Notes: generated by a model not told the origin, from the letters alone. Positions 1 to 6,731 are shown, counted from the first letter of the stretch. The stretch is 11,612 nucleotides of DNA from an uncultured Lachnospiraceae bacterium (GCA_949051815.1 CARQVR010000084.1:1-11612), one strand, 5' to 3'. A program made the numbers and translations.

Positions 1-124
1 TGAACGCGTCGGCGATGGATGCTGTAAATTCCGGCGTGAGGCTGGATTTACCCACCTGAAAAATGGGGTCTATGCCGTTCGCCAGACTTTTTAAATGTGC
101 CCGCTGCTTGCTTGTCAATTCCAT
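1..124 (-). CDS. yhbY: YhbY-type CRM-domain RNA-binding protein, N-terminal part (runs off the left edge)
   Basis: Only the first 41 codons lie in the window. The protein begins MELTSKQRAHLKSLANGIDP and continues with IFQVGKSSLTPEF, which is the opening of the small CRM-domain (YhbY) family: a helix rich in K/R, then the I-x-P-I-x-Q-V/I-G-K segment. Family members are about 95-100 residues, bind RNA and associate with pre-50S ribosomal particles. The ATG at 124 is preceded by a strong AAGGAGA ribosome binding site about 8 bases upstream. The gene lies 64 bases after the obg stop with no convincing terminator between them, so it is probably the next gene of the rplU-prp-rpmA-obg operon, an order common in Firmicutes. 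The C-terminal half cannot be judged here. Confidence 0.88.
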   Translation of the reverse strand, partial: MELTSKQRAHLKSLANGIDPIFQVGKSSLTPEFTASIADAF

Positions 125-188
125 ATATCAAAATCTCCTTCTCTGTTTCCGGGTCTGCTAAACATTCCCGTGATCAGACTTTATCCGA

Positions 189-1481
189 TCACTTGTAGTA
201 ATCAAAGGACAGTCCGTACATCCTTACAGTGCTGCCCTCCTCTATGCCAAGCGCCTCAAGCTGCTCCAAAACACCTTGCTTGCGCATAAAATCCTGAAAG
301 AATTTAAAGCCTTTCTCGGATTCCAGATTGGTGTAGGAAAGCATCTTTTCAATGCGCGGTCCTTCCACCACATACTCGTCCGCCTCCTCATCATAGACCA
401 CGGTAAAGGGCTCCTTATCAATGTCAAAATGAAACTCCGGAAAGAACTCCTGTTCAAAGGTCAGGGGCTTGCTCTCCTCCATCTCCCCCAGACGGTTATT
501 GACGGCGTAGAGAAGTTCTCTGACGCCCTTGCCGCTGATGGCGGAAATGGCGTAGACCGGAATGCCCTGCGGCTCAAATTCCGCTTTCAGTTTCTCCACG
601 GGATCATCATCCTTCTCATAGATCATGTCGATCTTGTTGGCGGCGATGATCTGGGGCCTTTCGGCAAGTGTATGATCGTAGGCGGAAAGTTCCTTATTGA
701 TGGCATAGATATCCGCTACAGGATCGCGCCCTTCCGTGGAAGCCGCGTCCACGATATGCACGATCAGGCGTGTCCGCTCGATATGGCGCAGAAATTCATG
801 GCCAAGCCCCACACCCTCCGACGCGCCCTCGATCAGGCCGGGAATATCGGCGATCACAAAGCCTTTGGCGTCTTCCAGATCCACCACGCCCAGATTGGGA
901 TTCAGGGTGGTAAAGTGATAGTTGGCAATCTTGGGCCTTGCGTTCGTTACTCTTGACAGAAAGGTGGATTTTCCCACGTTGGGAAAGCCCACAAGCCCTA
1001 CATCGGCGATCACCTTAAGCTCCAGGAGCAGCTCCAGCTCTTTTGCCGGCTGGCCGGGCTGTGCGTACTTGGGCGCCTGCATGGTGCTGGTGGCGTAGTG
1101 CTGGTTGCCGCTGCCGCCGCGTCCGCCTTTCAGAAGAAGGAACCGTCTGTTGTCACCGGACATATCGGTGATGACTTTGCCGCTCTGTGCTTCGCGGATC
1201 ACCGTGCCCTCCGGCACTTTGATGGTGATATCCTCGCCATTTCTGCCGGCACAGTTCTTCTTGCCGCCCTCCTCGCCGTTTTTCGCGCAGTATTTGCGGA
1301 TGTGCCGGAAATCGGTCAGCGTGTTTAACCCCTCGTCCACCTCAAAGTAGACGCTGCCGCCGTTTCCGCCGTCACCGCCGTCCGGACCACCGTTTGGCAC
1401 ATATTTCTCGCGACGGAAAGAGACGTGTCCGTCACCGCCCTTGCCGCTTTTTACATATATTTTCGCATGATCTGCAAACAT
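189..1481 (-). CDS. obg: Obg/CgtA GTPase, 50S ribosome assembly factor
   Basis: A 430-residue Obg-family GTPase, which acts in the cytoplasm in late 50S subunit assembly and stress/growth control. Residues 1-158 form the glycine-rich Obg fold (for example GGPDGGDGGNGG near 31-42). The G domain follows: G1 GFPNVGKS at 165-172, G2 TTLNPNLG at 191-198, G3 DIPG at 212-215, G4 NKID at 282-285 and G5 SAIS at 313-316. Residues about 345-430 form the C-terminal OCT domain found in many Firmicute Obg proteins. The ATG at 1481 is chosen because MFADHAKIYVKSGKGG matches the family N-terminus and GGAGAG sits 5 bases upstream. The frame stays open to 1520, but that extension lies inside the intrinsic terminator and adds 13 residues foreign to the family. 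With that terminator upstream and no promoter seen, expression probably depends on read-through from rpmA. Confidence 0.97.
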   Translation of the reverse strand: MFADHAKIYVKSGKGGDGHVSFRREKYVPNGGPDGGDGGNGGSVYFEVDEGLNTLTDFRHIRKYCAKNGEEGGKKNCAGRNGEDITIKVPEGTVIREAQSGKVITDMSGDNRRFLLLKGGRGGSGNQHYATSTMQAPKYAQPGQPAKELELLLELKVIADVGLVGFPNVGKSTFLSRVTNARPKIANYHFTTLNPNLGVVDLEDAKGFVIADIPGLIEGASEGVGLGHEFLRHIERTRLIVHIVDAASTEGRDPVADIYAINKELSAYDHTLAERPQIIAANKIDMIYEKDDDPVEKLKAEFEPQGIPVYAISAISGKGVRELLYAVNNRLGEMEESKPLTFEQEFFPEFHFDIDKEPFTVVYDEEADEYVVEGPRIEKMLSYTNLESEKGFKFFQDFMRKQGVLEQLEALGIEEGSTVRMYGLSFDYYK

Positions 1482-1500
1482 GATTTCTCTCCGTTTTAAA

Positions 1501-1540
1501 AGAATAAAGAAAAGCCCCAAACATCAGTATGTTCGGAGCT
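1501..1540 (-). terminator. Intrinsic terminator/attenuator between rpmA and obg
   Basis: On the minus strand, AGCTCCGAACAT, a four-base ACTG loop and ATGTTTGGGGCT form a fully paired 12-bp stem with two G-U wobbles. A U-rich run follows (TTTCTTTATTCT). Arms are at 1529-1540 and 1513-1524. It begins 15 bases after the rpmA stop and ends about 20 bases before the obg start. Because obg has no visible promoter of its own, it is probably a partial terminator that lowers obg output relative to the ribosomal proteins (inference). Confidence 0.75.
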
Positions 1541-1554
1541 GTATCTTAAACTTC

Positions 1555-1839
1555 TTACTTCTCTACAGGATAAACGGACGCCTGCTTCTTGTCTCTGCCT
1601 TTTCTCTCGAAACGAAGAACACCGTCCACCAGAGCAAACAGCGTATCGTCGCCGCCTCTTCCCACGTTTACACCGGGATGAATCTTGGTTCCGCGCTGTC
1701 TGTATAAGATATTGCCCGCCTTAACAAACTGACCGTCAGCTCTTTTTGCGCCCAATCTCTTGGATTCGGAATCACGGCCGTTCTTGGTGGAGCCGACACC
1801 CTTCTTATGAGCGAAAAATTGAAGGTTCATATTTAACAT
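1555..1839 (-). CDS. rpmA: 50S ribosomal protein L27, precursor with Prp-cleavable N-terminus
   Basis: A 94-residue L27. The mature part starts HKKGVGSTKNGRDSESKRLG, and the conserved body continues through GNILYRQRGTKIHPGVNVGRGGDD. It carries the Firmicute-type N-terminal extension MLNMNLQFFA. In Staphylococcus aureus this motif is removed by the cysteine protease Prp after the FFA, exposing the L27 tail that reaches the peptidyl transferase centre. By analogy the cut here is between A10 and H11. The first ATG (1839) is preferred over Met4 because an AAGGAGG site lies 9 bases upstream. That site is built from the last codons of prp, so translation is probably coupled to prp. An intrinsic terminator follows the gene. 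Confidence 0.98.
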   Translation of the reverse strand: MLNMNLQFFAHKKGVGSTKNGRDSESKRLGAKRADGQFVKAGNILYRQRGTKIHPGVNVGRGGDDTLFALVDGVLRFERKGRDKKQASVYPVEK

Positions 1840-1843
1840 GGCA

Positions 1844-2176
1844 TTACACCTCCTTAAATGTCAATTTACAATGTTTTTTCCCGTACTGCGCCTCAATCCG
1901 GCTCAGTCCGAGCACAAGAGAATCCATCAGTGCGACGGAGGTTTCACGCAGAGGCTGTCCTGAAAAAGAACAGTTGATTCTGCCCGTCTTTTCGTCCGCC
2001 TCCACCCGGATCGGCTCCCCGGTGATCTCATCGAGCGCATTCACCGTGTTGATCACAAGAACCGAAATCGCCGCACAGACAATATCCTGACCGTAGTCCG
2101 CATATGCCGCGTGGCCGTCGCAGGTAAATTTCCGATATTCTCCCGCCTTGTTTTTATAAATGGTAATCTCGGTCAT
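1844..2176 (-). CDS. prp: Ribosomal-processing cysteine protease Prp (YsxB family)
   Basis: A 110-residue member of the YsxB/Prp family, the protease that trims the N-terminus of L27 in Firmicutes. The expected catalytic pair is present at the expected positions: His22 in CDGHAAYADYG and Cys34 in QDIVCAAISVL. The C-terminal half contains the hydrophobic helix ending LGLSRIEAQYG. The ATG at 2176 shares one base with the rplU stop (TAATG) and no good ribosome binding site is seen, so translation probably depends on ribosomes finishing rplU. The last codons AAG-GAG-GTG-TAA double as the ribosome binding site of rpmA, which starts 4 bases after the prp stop. The position between L21 and its substrate L27 is the standard Firmicute arrangement and agrees with the assigned role. 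Confidence 0.95.
   Translation of the reverse strand: MTEITIYKNKAGEYRKFTCDGHAAYADYGQDIVCAAISVLVINTVNALDEITGEPIRVEADEKTGRINCSFSGQPLRETSVALMDSLVLGLSRIEAQYGKKHCKLTFKEV
1847..1855 (-). promoter_or_regulatory. rpmA ribosome binding site embedded in the prp 3' end
   Basis: AAGGAGGTG is the best Shine-Dalgarno match for the L27 start at 1839, with 9 bases between AGGAGG and ATG. It is also the last three sense codons of prp (Lys-Glu-Val). It decides the rpmA start in favour of Met1 over Met4 and physically links the two reading frames. Confidence 0.85.
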
Positions 2177-2481
2177 TACGCGTTGATCTTGTCAATCTTG
2201 ATCTGCGTATAGAGCTGTCTGTGACCATTTTTCTTGTGGTAGCCGGTTTTTCTCTTATACTTGTAAACGATGACTTTCTTGCCCTTACCCTGATCCGTAA
2301 CGGTTCCGGTAACAGTCGCATTCGCCACATCGCCTGCAACTTTGAGTTCCTTATCGCTGACCGCGATCACCTGATCGAAGGTAACGGTAGAACCAACCTC
2401 AACGTCCAGCTTCTCCACTCTGATCTCATCGCCCTCGGATACCTTGTACTGTTTTCCGCCTGTTGCAATGATTGCGTACAT
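2176..2481 (-). CDS. rplU: 50S ribosomal protein L21
   Basis: A 101-residue L21 beginning MYAIIATGGKQYKVSEGDEI, with the family body VGSTVTFDQVI and the basic stretch KGKKVIVYKYKRKTGYHKKNGHRQLYTQIKI. L21 binds 23S rRNA early in 50S assembly. The ATG at 2481 matches the family start and has AGGAGG 9 bases upstream. An upstream extension of nine codons to 2508 would begin inside a leader hairpin and is not family-like. The stop codon overlaps the prp start by one base. It is the first gene of the ribosomal block, behind its own promoter and a structured leader. Confidence 0.98.
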   Translation of the reverse strand: MYAIIATGGKQYKVSEGDEIRVEKLDVEVGSTVTFDQVIAVSDKELKVAGDVANATVTGTVTDQGKGKKVIVYKYKRKTGYHKKNGHRQLYTQIKIDKINA

Positions 2482-2576
2482 ATCTGCACACCTCCTATTC
2501 ATGGACACATGTCCATTTACTCGCTAACTGTGGTGATGCCCGGGAGGGCACACTTCTACCTCGTTATGCGGCACAC
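2482..2576 (-). promoter_or_regulatory. Structured 5' leader of rplU (candidate L21 leader)
   Basis: About 95 bases lie between the predicted transcription start and the rplU ATG. Two hairpins can be drawn. The first pairs GTG-TGCCC with GGGCA-(T)-CAC around a TCCC loop with one bulged base (about 2530-2553). The second is ATGGAC-ATGT-GTCCAT (about 2501-2516), ending only a few bases before the AGGAGG site. L21-leader autoregulatory RNAs are known upstream of rplU in Firmicutes. Position and structure fit that class, but no covariance-model match could be run. No U-tract follows either hairpin, so translational control seems likelier than attenuation (inference). Confidence 0.6.
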
Positions 2577-2582
2577 TCAATA

Positions 2583-2611
2583 ATCATATACATTTTATGC
2601 CAGTTTGTCAA
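2583..2611 (-). promoter_or_regulatory. Sigma-A-type promoter of the rplU operon
   Basis: Minus strand: TTGACA (2611-2606), a 17-base spacer, and TATGAT (2588-2583). The -35 is perfect and the -10 has one mismatch to consensus. The expected start is near 2576. The -35 box begins only 8 bases beyond the receiver-gene stop, with no terminator in between, so read-through from the two-component genes is also possible. Confidence 0.85.
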
Positions 2612-2619
2612 TCAAAATT

Positions 2620-3024
2620 TTATCTGTTTTCCAGTCTTTTATCTATTTCTTCTTTCAGGACCCGTTCGATTCTGTCATGTAAATCCTGGGTTTTAAAAGG
2701 TTTGAGCACATAGTCGTTAATGCCGAGCCTGGAGCTTTCCACGATGGTCTGCTTTTCACTCTGCGATGTGAGCATGATCACGGGAATCCCCTGACACTTC
2801 TCCATTTCACGGATCTCGCGCAGCGTCTCTATCCCGTTTTTAGGCGCCATCTGGATGTCTAACAGAATCAGATCCGGCGCTGGTTTCTGTTTCAGATACT
2901 GCAATGCGCGCACGCCGGAATTGAGGGGAACGATCTCGTAAGATCCTTTCAGCTCCTGCTCGATGGTTGCCAGACTGATCGTATTATCGTCCACAGCCAG
3001 TATTGTCAGCTTATTACTTTCCAC
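2620..3024 (-). CDS. Single-domain response regulator (stand-alone receiver)
   Basis: A 134-residue protein that is essentially one CheY-like receiver. Acidic residues Asp12-Asp13 lie in AVDDN, the phospho-accepting Asp56 is in LILLDIQM, the switch Thr86 is in VIMLTS, and the conserved Lys108 is in YVLKPF. No DNA-binding or enzymatic output domain follows, only a short charged helix. The start is GTG at 3024, with AGGAGG 8 bases upstream. It begins 15 bases after the stop of the hybrid kinase and is surely co-transcribed with it. Likely roles are final phospho-acceptor of the kinase Hpt domain, a Spo0F-like shuttle, or a phosphate sink; the sequence does not distinguish them. The signal and output are unknown. 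Confidence 0.93.
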   Translation of the reverse strand: MESNKLTILAVDDNTISLATIEQELKGSYEIVPLNSGVRALQYLKQKPAPDLILLDIQMAPKNGIETLREIREMEKCQGIPVIMLTSQSEKQTIVESSRLGINDYVLKPFKTQDLHDRIERVLKEEIDKRLENR

Positions 3025-3039
3025 TTTTTAATCCTCCTC

Positions 3040-5892
3040 TTACATTTGTTCTATTAACTCACGCAGCATCTGCTCCGCCGCGTCGTCCTCGTACAGTTTA
3101 AGCTGTTCCCTGATTTTTTCAAGCGCCGTTTCCGTGGGTTCCTCCAGCCGGTACTCCAGAATTTCTTCCACTTTATGCGCACAATCCTTGGATTGAAAAT
3201 TTTCCAGATCATTCAGAGCCGACTGAATCCTCCCAAGCAGCTCTGGTTTTTCCAGCGCATCCTTTTTTATCTTCTGGTCCCCGTCCTTGTTTCTGGCGTC
3301 CAGATACTTTTGGATGTGTTCCAGTTGTTCTTCATATTCCCGCAGCAGTTTCTCGGCATGACTGTCCACAAACGTGAAATCTTCTCTCTTTACAGCCTTT
3401 TCCTGCTCTCTGGCCCTGTTGGAAACCTGCATGGCCCCCACGTTTGCGGAAGCGCTTTTCAGGGCATGGACTTCTATGCCATAGGATTTATAATCCTTTT
3501 CTTCCAAAAAGCCGCGCAAAACGGAAAGCTTTCGTTTGCCGTCCAGACAATACAGGTTCAGAAGCTCATTGTATTCCTCGATACTGGCAGAAGAATGCTC
3601 GGCCACCACGTCGGTGTCGATTCCCTCAATGATAATTTCCTGAAATTTCTGCAGGTTGTCGCTGCTTGACTGCAGCTTATCAATCCAGCCGTCTTTCGTC
3701 TGCTTCTCTTTGGGAATCCACTTTAACAGCGCCATATGCAGCGTCCGTCTGTCAATGGGTTTGGTCAGGAAATCCTGAAAGCCGCTTGCCAGAAACGTCT
3801 CGCGCACGCCCTCCATGGCGTTGGCGGTCAATCCGATAATGATCGGCAGGGTTCCGTTCTCCCCGCACTCGCTCCGGATGTGCTGTACCGCTTCTATACC
3901 GTCCATACCGGGCATCATATGATCCATGAAAATAATGTCAAACAGCGTTTCCCCCACACGCTTGATCGCATCCATGCCGCTTTCCGCCTCGACTATTTCC
4001 AGATCATAGGTGTGCAGCAGGGACTTGGCCACCCTTCGGTTGATTACATTGTCATCCACGACCAATACTTTACAGTCCCTGGCCGTAAAGGGCTCCAGCG
4101 CCTTTTCTTTTGGCACTTCCACTTCCGGAACCTCAGACAATGGCCTGCTGTCCACGATCTTCTGCAATATTTCCAGAATGAAGGTGGATCCTTCGCCGTA
4201 CACGCTCTCTACATGTATGGAGCCGTCCATCATTTCGGCCAGCCGCTTGGTGATGGAAAGACCAAGTCCCGTTCCCTCCACGCTTCTGTTCCGCTTGGAA
4301 TCAAGCTGCCTGAAATTTTCAAATATTTTTTCGATATCCTCTTCCGGTATGCCGCAGCCGGTATCCTCCACACGGAATATAATGCGCTGTGTGTCCGGCG
4401 TTTCCCCCGGCCTTCCAGCAACGGAAATTTTCACATGCCCCTGCTTTGTAAATTTCAGGGCGTTATTCAAAAGATTGATCAGAATCTGTTTGATCCTGCC
4501 CTCATCGCCGAGATAGCGGCAGGGAATGGACATGTCAAACTCGCTCATCAGCATAAGGCCGTGTCTGGAAGCGACAATATCCATCATATTCAGCACTTCA
4601 TTGACGAGCGTCTTAAGATGGTATTCCGTCAACACCAGAGTCATCTTCCCGGCTTCCACTTTGGACAGATCGAGAATATCGTTGATCAGCGCCAGCAGAT
4701 TCCGGGAGGAAGATTTGATATCGCGGGCATAGCCGTATACTCTCCGCCCCCTGCTTTCTTCCATAATGATATCGCTCAGGCCCACGATGGCGTTCATCGG
4801 CGTGCGGATCTCATGGGACATATTGGCCAGAAACGCGCTTTTCGCAAGATTGGCCTGCTCCGCCTGCTCTCTGACCTGCTTGATCTCTTCAATGTAGTTC
4901 CTTGTCTCCGTCACATCCAGAATCAGAATCACATATCCCTTTTTACTGCCGTATTTATCCGGGATCTGCTGTACATGCCCCTGATAAAAGCAGCCGTTTA
5001 AGCAGAATTCCTCCCGTGCATTGTCATCGAGAATATCCCGTGGAAAACCTTCCAGTTCTTCAATATGGTTTCCGATGGCATGAGCGTCCAGATCATGGAA
5101 AATGCCTGCTGCAGCCGGATTGTAGTTGACGATCCGTTTGTACTCGTCTATCGCGATGACGCCGTCGTTGAGCGTATCAAGTAAAATGCCGGAGGCAAGA
5201 CTGCTGAAATCGTACACCTTTCTGCTCCAGATCAGAATGACGACGCTTGATAAAATCAACCCGAGCACAGCCGGAGTCGGGTCATATACCGTGGTCAGTT
5301 TCAGGACATAGGAACACAGCACGATCACAGGCACAAAGGAAAGAGCGAGTATGAGCATATACTTTCTGTCGGCTGCGTAATCCGGTTTTTTGATACAGAC
5401 GCGGATCAGGGCAATCAGGGTAAATGCATAGGGAATAATCAATGCGCACAGCATAAACGCCCAGTAGCCGGGACCGTATGTAAGACTCAGATAGGAATGG
5501 CCGCCTGCCGTCTGCAGCCAGTCTATGCTTCGATAAAAAAGGGAATGCCTGTCACAGGTAAAAACGAGCCCCAGAATAAAGACATCGATGATCTTAAGAA
5601 CGGATAAGATTTTTGCAGGAGCCTTCTCAAAACAGTAGCTGAACATGAAATGACAGTAGCTGACTGGTATAGTCAACGATCCTATATACTGTATTTTCAC
5701 CGCTACCAGAGCTGCATCCATAGAAGGCGCCGTCAGTTCTAACAAATATCCTGCGTTCTGTATCAGGGCGCCCATCAGAAAATACTGCATCAGCTTCTGA
5801 TCCTGGGAGCCGTCCCCCTGCAGCAGAAGAAACAGTGCAAGCGCAATCACGCCGATGCCTAAAATACTCAGTCCAACAAAAACGGTATCCAT
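3040..5892 (-). CDS. Membrane hybrid sensor histidine kinase, 7TM-PAS-HisKA-HATPase-REC-Hpt
   Basis: A 950-residue phosphorelay kinase. Residues 1-225 hold about seven hydrophobic segments (near 4-25, 36-55, 66-88, 97-113, 141-164, 177-198 and 206-223), resembling the 7TM sensor module of some bacterial kinases. A PAS domain follows (about 230-330) and a short coiled linker. HisKA has the phospho-accepting His360 in SHEIRTP. The ATPase has N-box Asn476-Asn477, DTGCGIP at 510-516 and GTGLGLS at 540-546. The receiver (about 606-728) has Asp613-Asp614, phospho-site Asp657 and Lys711. An Hpt-like helix bundle has His809 in VHALKSASANVG. A helical tail of about 65 residues ends the protein. No catalytic residue is missing. 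The ATG at 5892 has a GGTGAT site 8 bases upstream and leads directly into the first membrane helix. The ligand is unknown. It forms an operon with the receiver gene downstream. Confidence 0.95.
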   Translation of the reverse strand: MDTVFVGLSILGIGVIALALFLLLQGDGSQDQKLMQYFLMGALIQNAGYLLELTAPSMDAALVAVKIQYIGSLTIPVSYCHFMFSYCFEKAPAKILSVLKIIDVFILGLVFTCDRHSLFYRSIDWLQTAGGHSYLSLTYGPGYWAFMLCALIIPYAFTLIALIRVCIKKPDYAADRKYMLILALSFVPVIVLCSYVLKLTTVYDPTPAVLGLILSSVVILIWSRKVYDFSSLASGILLDTLNDGVIAIDEYKRIVNYNPAAAGIFHDLDAHAIGNHIEELEGFPRDILDDNAREEFCLNGCFYQGHVQQIPDKYGSKKGYVILILDVTETRNYIEEIKQVREQAEQANLAKSAFLANMSHEIRTPMNAIVGLSDIIMEESRGRRVYGYARDIKSSSRNLLALINDILDLSKVEAGKMTLVLTEYHLKTLVNEVLNMMDIVASRHGLMLMSEFDMSIPCRYLGDEGRIKQILINLLNNALKFTKQGHVKISVAGRPGETPDTQRIIFRVEDTGCGIPEEDIEKIFENFRQLDSKRNRSVEGTGLGLSITKRLAEMMDGSIHVESVYGEGSTFILEILQKIVDSRPLSEVPEVEVPKEKALEPFTARDCKVLVVDDNVINRRVAKSLLHTYDLEIVEAESGMDAIKRVGETLFDIIFMDHMMPGMDGIEAVQHIRSECGENGTLPIIIGLTANAMEGVRETFLASGFQDFLTKPIDRRTLHMALLKWIPKEKQTKDGWIDKLQSSSDNLQKFQEIIIEGIDTDVVAEHSSASIEEYNELLNLYCLDGKRKLSVLRGFLEEKDYKSYGIEVHALKSASANVGAMQVSNRAREQEKAVKREDFTFVDSHAEKLLREYEEQLEHIQKYLDARNKDGDQKIKKDALEKPELLGRIQSALNDLENFQSKDCAHKVEEILEYRLEEPTETALEKIREQLKLYEDDAAEQMLRELIEQM

Positions 5893-5950
5893 AATTTGAT
5901 ATCACCACGCAAAATATATTATGTACTCCTACAACAAAAGAGCCGTAACT

Positions 5951-5980
5951 ATCATAACAAAAAACGCCCCTTTCTGTCTA
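5951..5980 (-). promoter_or_regulatory. Candidate promoter of the histidine kinase operon
   Basis: Minus strand: TAGACA (5980-5975), an 18-base spacer, and TATGAT (5956-5951) preceded by TGT, an extended -10. One mismatch occurs in each hexamer. The -35 box falls in the loop and arm of the terminator hairpin just upstream, so the two signals overlap. A second -10-like TAATAT near 5915-5920 has no good -35 partner. Confidence 0.5.
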
Positions 5981-6013
5981 CAGAAAGCTGCACAAAGCCG
6001 TGGCAGGACGTTT
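5959..6013 (-). terminator. Candidate intrinsic terminator at the end of the lspA transcript
   Basis: On the minus strand, CTTTCTG-TAGA-CAGAAAG (arms 5981-5987 and 5970-5976) is a perfect 7-bp hairpin. It is followed by GGGGCG and six T residues. Outer bases AAACGTCC (6013-6006) can also pair with GGGCGTTT, with one mismatch. It lies between the lspA-side repeat and the kinase gene, where the upstream transcript should end. The G-rich bases between inner stem and U-tract make it less than ideal. Confidence 0.5.
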
Positions 6014-6017
6014 AATT

Positions 6018-6171
6018 TGTTACAATTCACACCCACGCCGGATTTCGTACTGATTTACGGTTATTCAGTGTGAATTGCAACGATGATGCACACAAAATGC
6101 CCAAAAACCGGCATTTTGGCGCTGGCTCCGACACCATGCAGCAAGTGCATGGTGCGGGTGTGAAAAGTAAC
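6018..6171 (-). repeat. 154-base intergenic repeat, copy A (complete)
   Basis: Read on the minus strand, the element starts GTTACTTTTCACACCC and ends GGGTGTGAATTGTAACA, so its ends are imperfect inverted repeats differing in the two bases after TTAC. Inside are CACCATGCA/TGCATGGTG with a 5-base loop, CAAAATGCC/GGCATTTTG with an 8-base loop, and a 13-bp stem TTGCAATTCACAC/GTGTGAATTGTAA with one G-U pair and a long loop. Positions 6171-6049 match the copy at the right end in inverted orientation at 120 of 123 positions without gaps. Copy A begins 2 bases after the lspA stop, so it probably forms the 3' untranslated part of that mRNA. It has no believable coding content. The family is not recognised; the form is MITE-like or REP-like. 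Confidence 0.85.
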
Positions 6172-6172
6172 C

Positions 6173-6688
6173 TTACTTTTTCTGCATACGGAAAGACAAA
6201 AGCGCCTCCATATCCTCATCGCTGTAGCGGAAAAAGAGAAGGAAGGCAAGCACGGCCACGCCGACGGTTATATAAATGTCAGCCACATTGAACTTCGGAA
6301 AATCGATGGGCACGAAATAGATAAAGTCCACCACATAGTTCCGGCTTATCCGGTCGATCAGATTTCCCACCGCGCCGCTTAGGATAAGCAGCATACACAG
6401 GCGCATCGGGACGAAGCGTCTCTCTCCCGGGAGGGTGAGATATTTCCATAACATCAGCATGATAACCAGCGTTGTCAGAACAATCAGAAAAGTCTGTCTG
6501 CCCCGGAAAGAACTGAATGCGGCCCCCGTGTTTTCCAGATAGGAAAATTCCAGCACGCGGCTGATGATCACAAAGGACGCCTGCCCTTTCAGATGGGAAA
6601 TGGCGAGCCATTTGGTGTACTGATCTGCAAGAAGCAGGCTGCATAATGCGAAAACGGATAAAAAGAGAGATTGTTTTTGTATTTTCAT
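6173..6688 (-). CDS. lspA: Lipoprotein signal peptidase (signal peptidase II)
   Basis: A 171-residue integral membrane aspartyl protease that removes the signal peptide of diacylglyceryl-modified prolipoproteins at the cytoplasmic membrane. Four hydrophobic helices are visible (about 7-24, 66-82, 95-111 and 136-154). Family motifs are ADQYTKW (21-27), ENTGAAFS (52-59), GAVGNLIDR (105-113), VVDF and FNVADIYI. The catalytic dyad is Asp121 (VVDF) and Asp137 (NVAD). The ATG at 6688 is the only plausible start, but the site in front of it is poor: AAAGGA lies about 17 bases upstream, so translation may be modest. An A/T-flanked dyad lies between it and the NUDIX gene. The stop codon nearly abuts the 154-base repeat. 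Confidence 0.96.
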   Translation of the reverse strand: MKIQKQSLFLSVFALCSLLLADQYTKWLAISHLKGQASFVIISRVLEFSYLENTGAAFSSFRGRQTFLIVLTTLVIMLMLWKYLTLPGERRFVPMRLCMLLILSGAVGNLIDRISRNYVVDFIYFVPIDFPKFNVADIYITVGVAVLAFLLFFRYSDEDMEALLSFRMQKK

Positions 6689-6731
6689 AGATAAACCGGG
6701 GTATTCCTTTCTGCCGTAATATAGGTGTTTT

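Noticed and set aside
165..191. GTGATC/GATCAC inverted repeat over the obg stop as a terminator.
   Set aside because: Only 6 bp with an 11-base loop and no T-run follows on the minus strand, so yhbY is more likely co-transcribed.
276..956. A 226-codon plus-strand open frame opposite obg.
   Set aside because: It is antisense to the highly conserved G and OCT domains, with no family resemblance; frame openness comes from obg codon usage.
3736..5001. A long plus-strand open frame of 421 codons opposite the histidine kinase gene.
   Set aside because: It is fully antisense to conserved kinase domains, has no recognisable motif and is rich in His/Gln/Leu as expected from the mirrored codons. It is a shadow of the real gene.
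6061..6249. A short minus-strand open frame ending HTE that runs through the repeat.
   Set aside because: It overlaps the lspA 3' end in another frame and consists largely of repeat hairpin sequence. Such frames arise from repeats and are often mis-annotated as small proteins.
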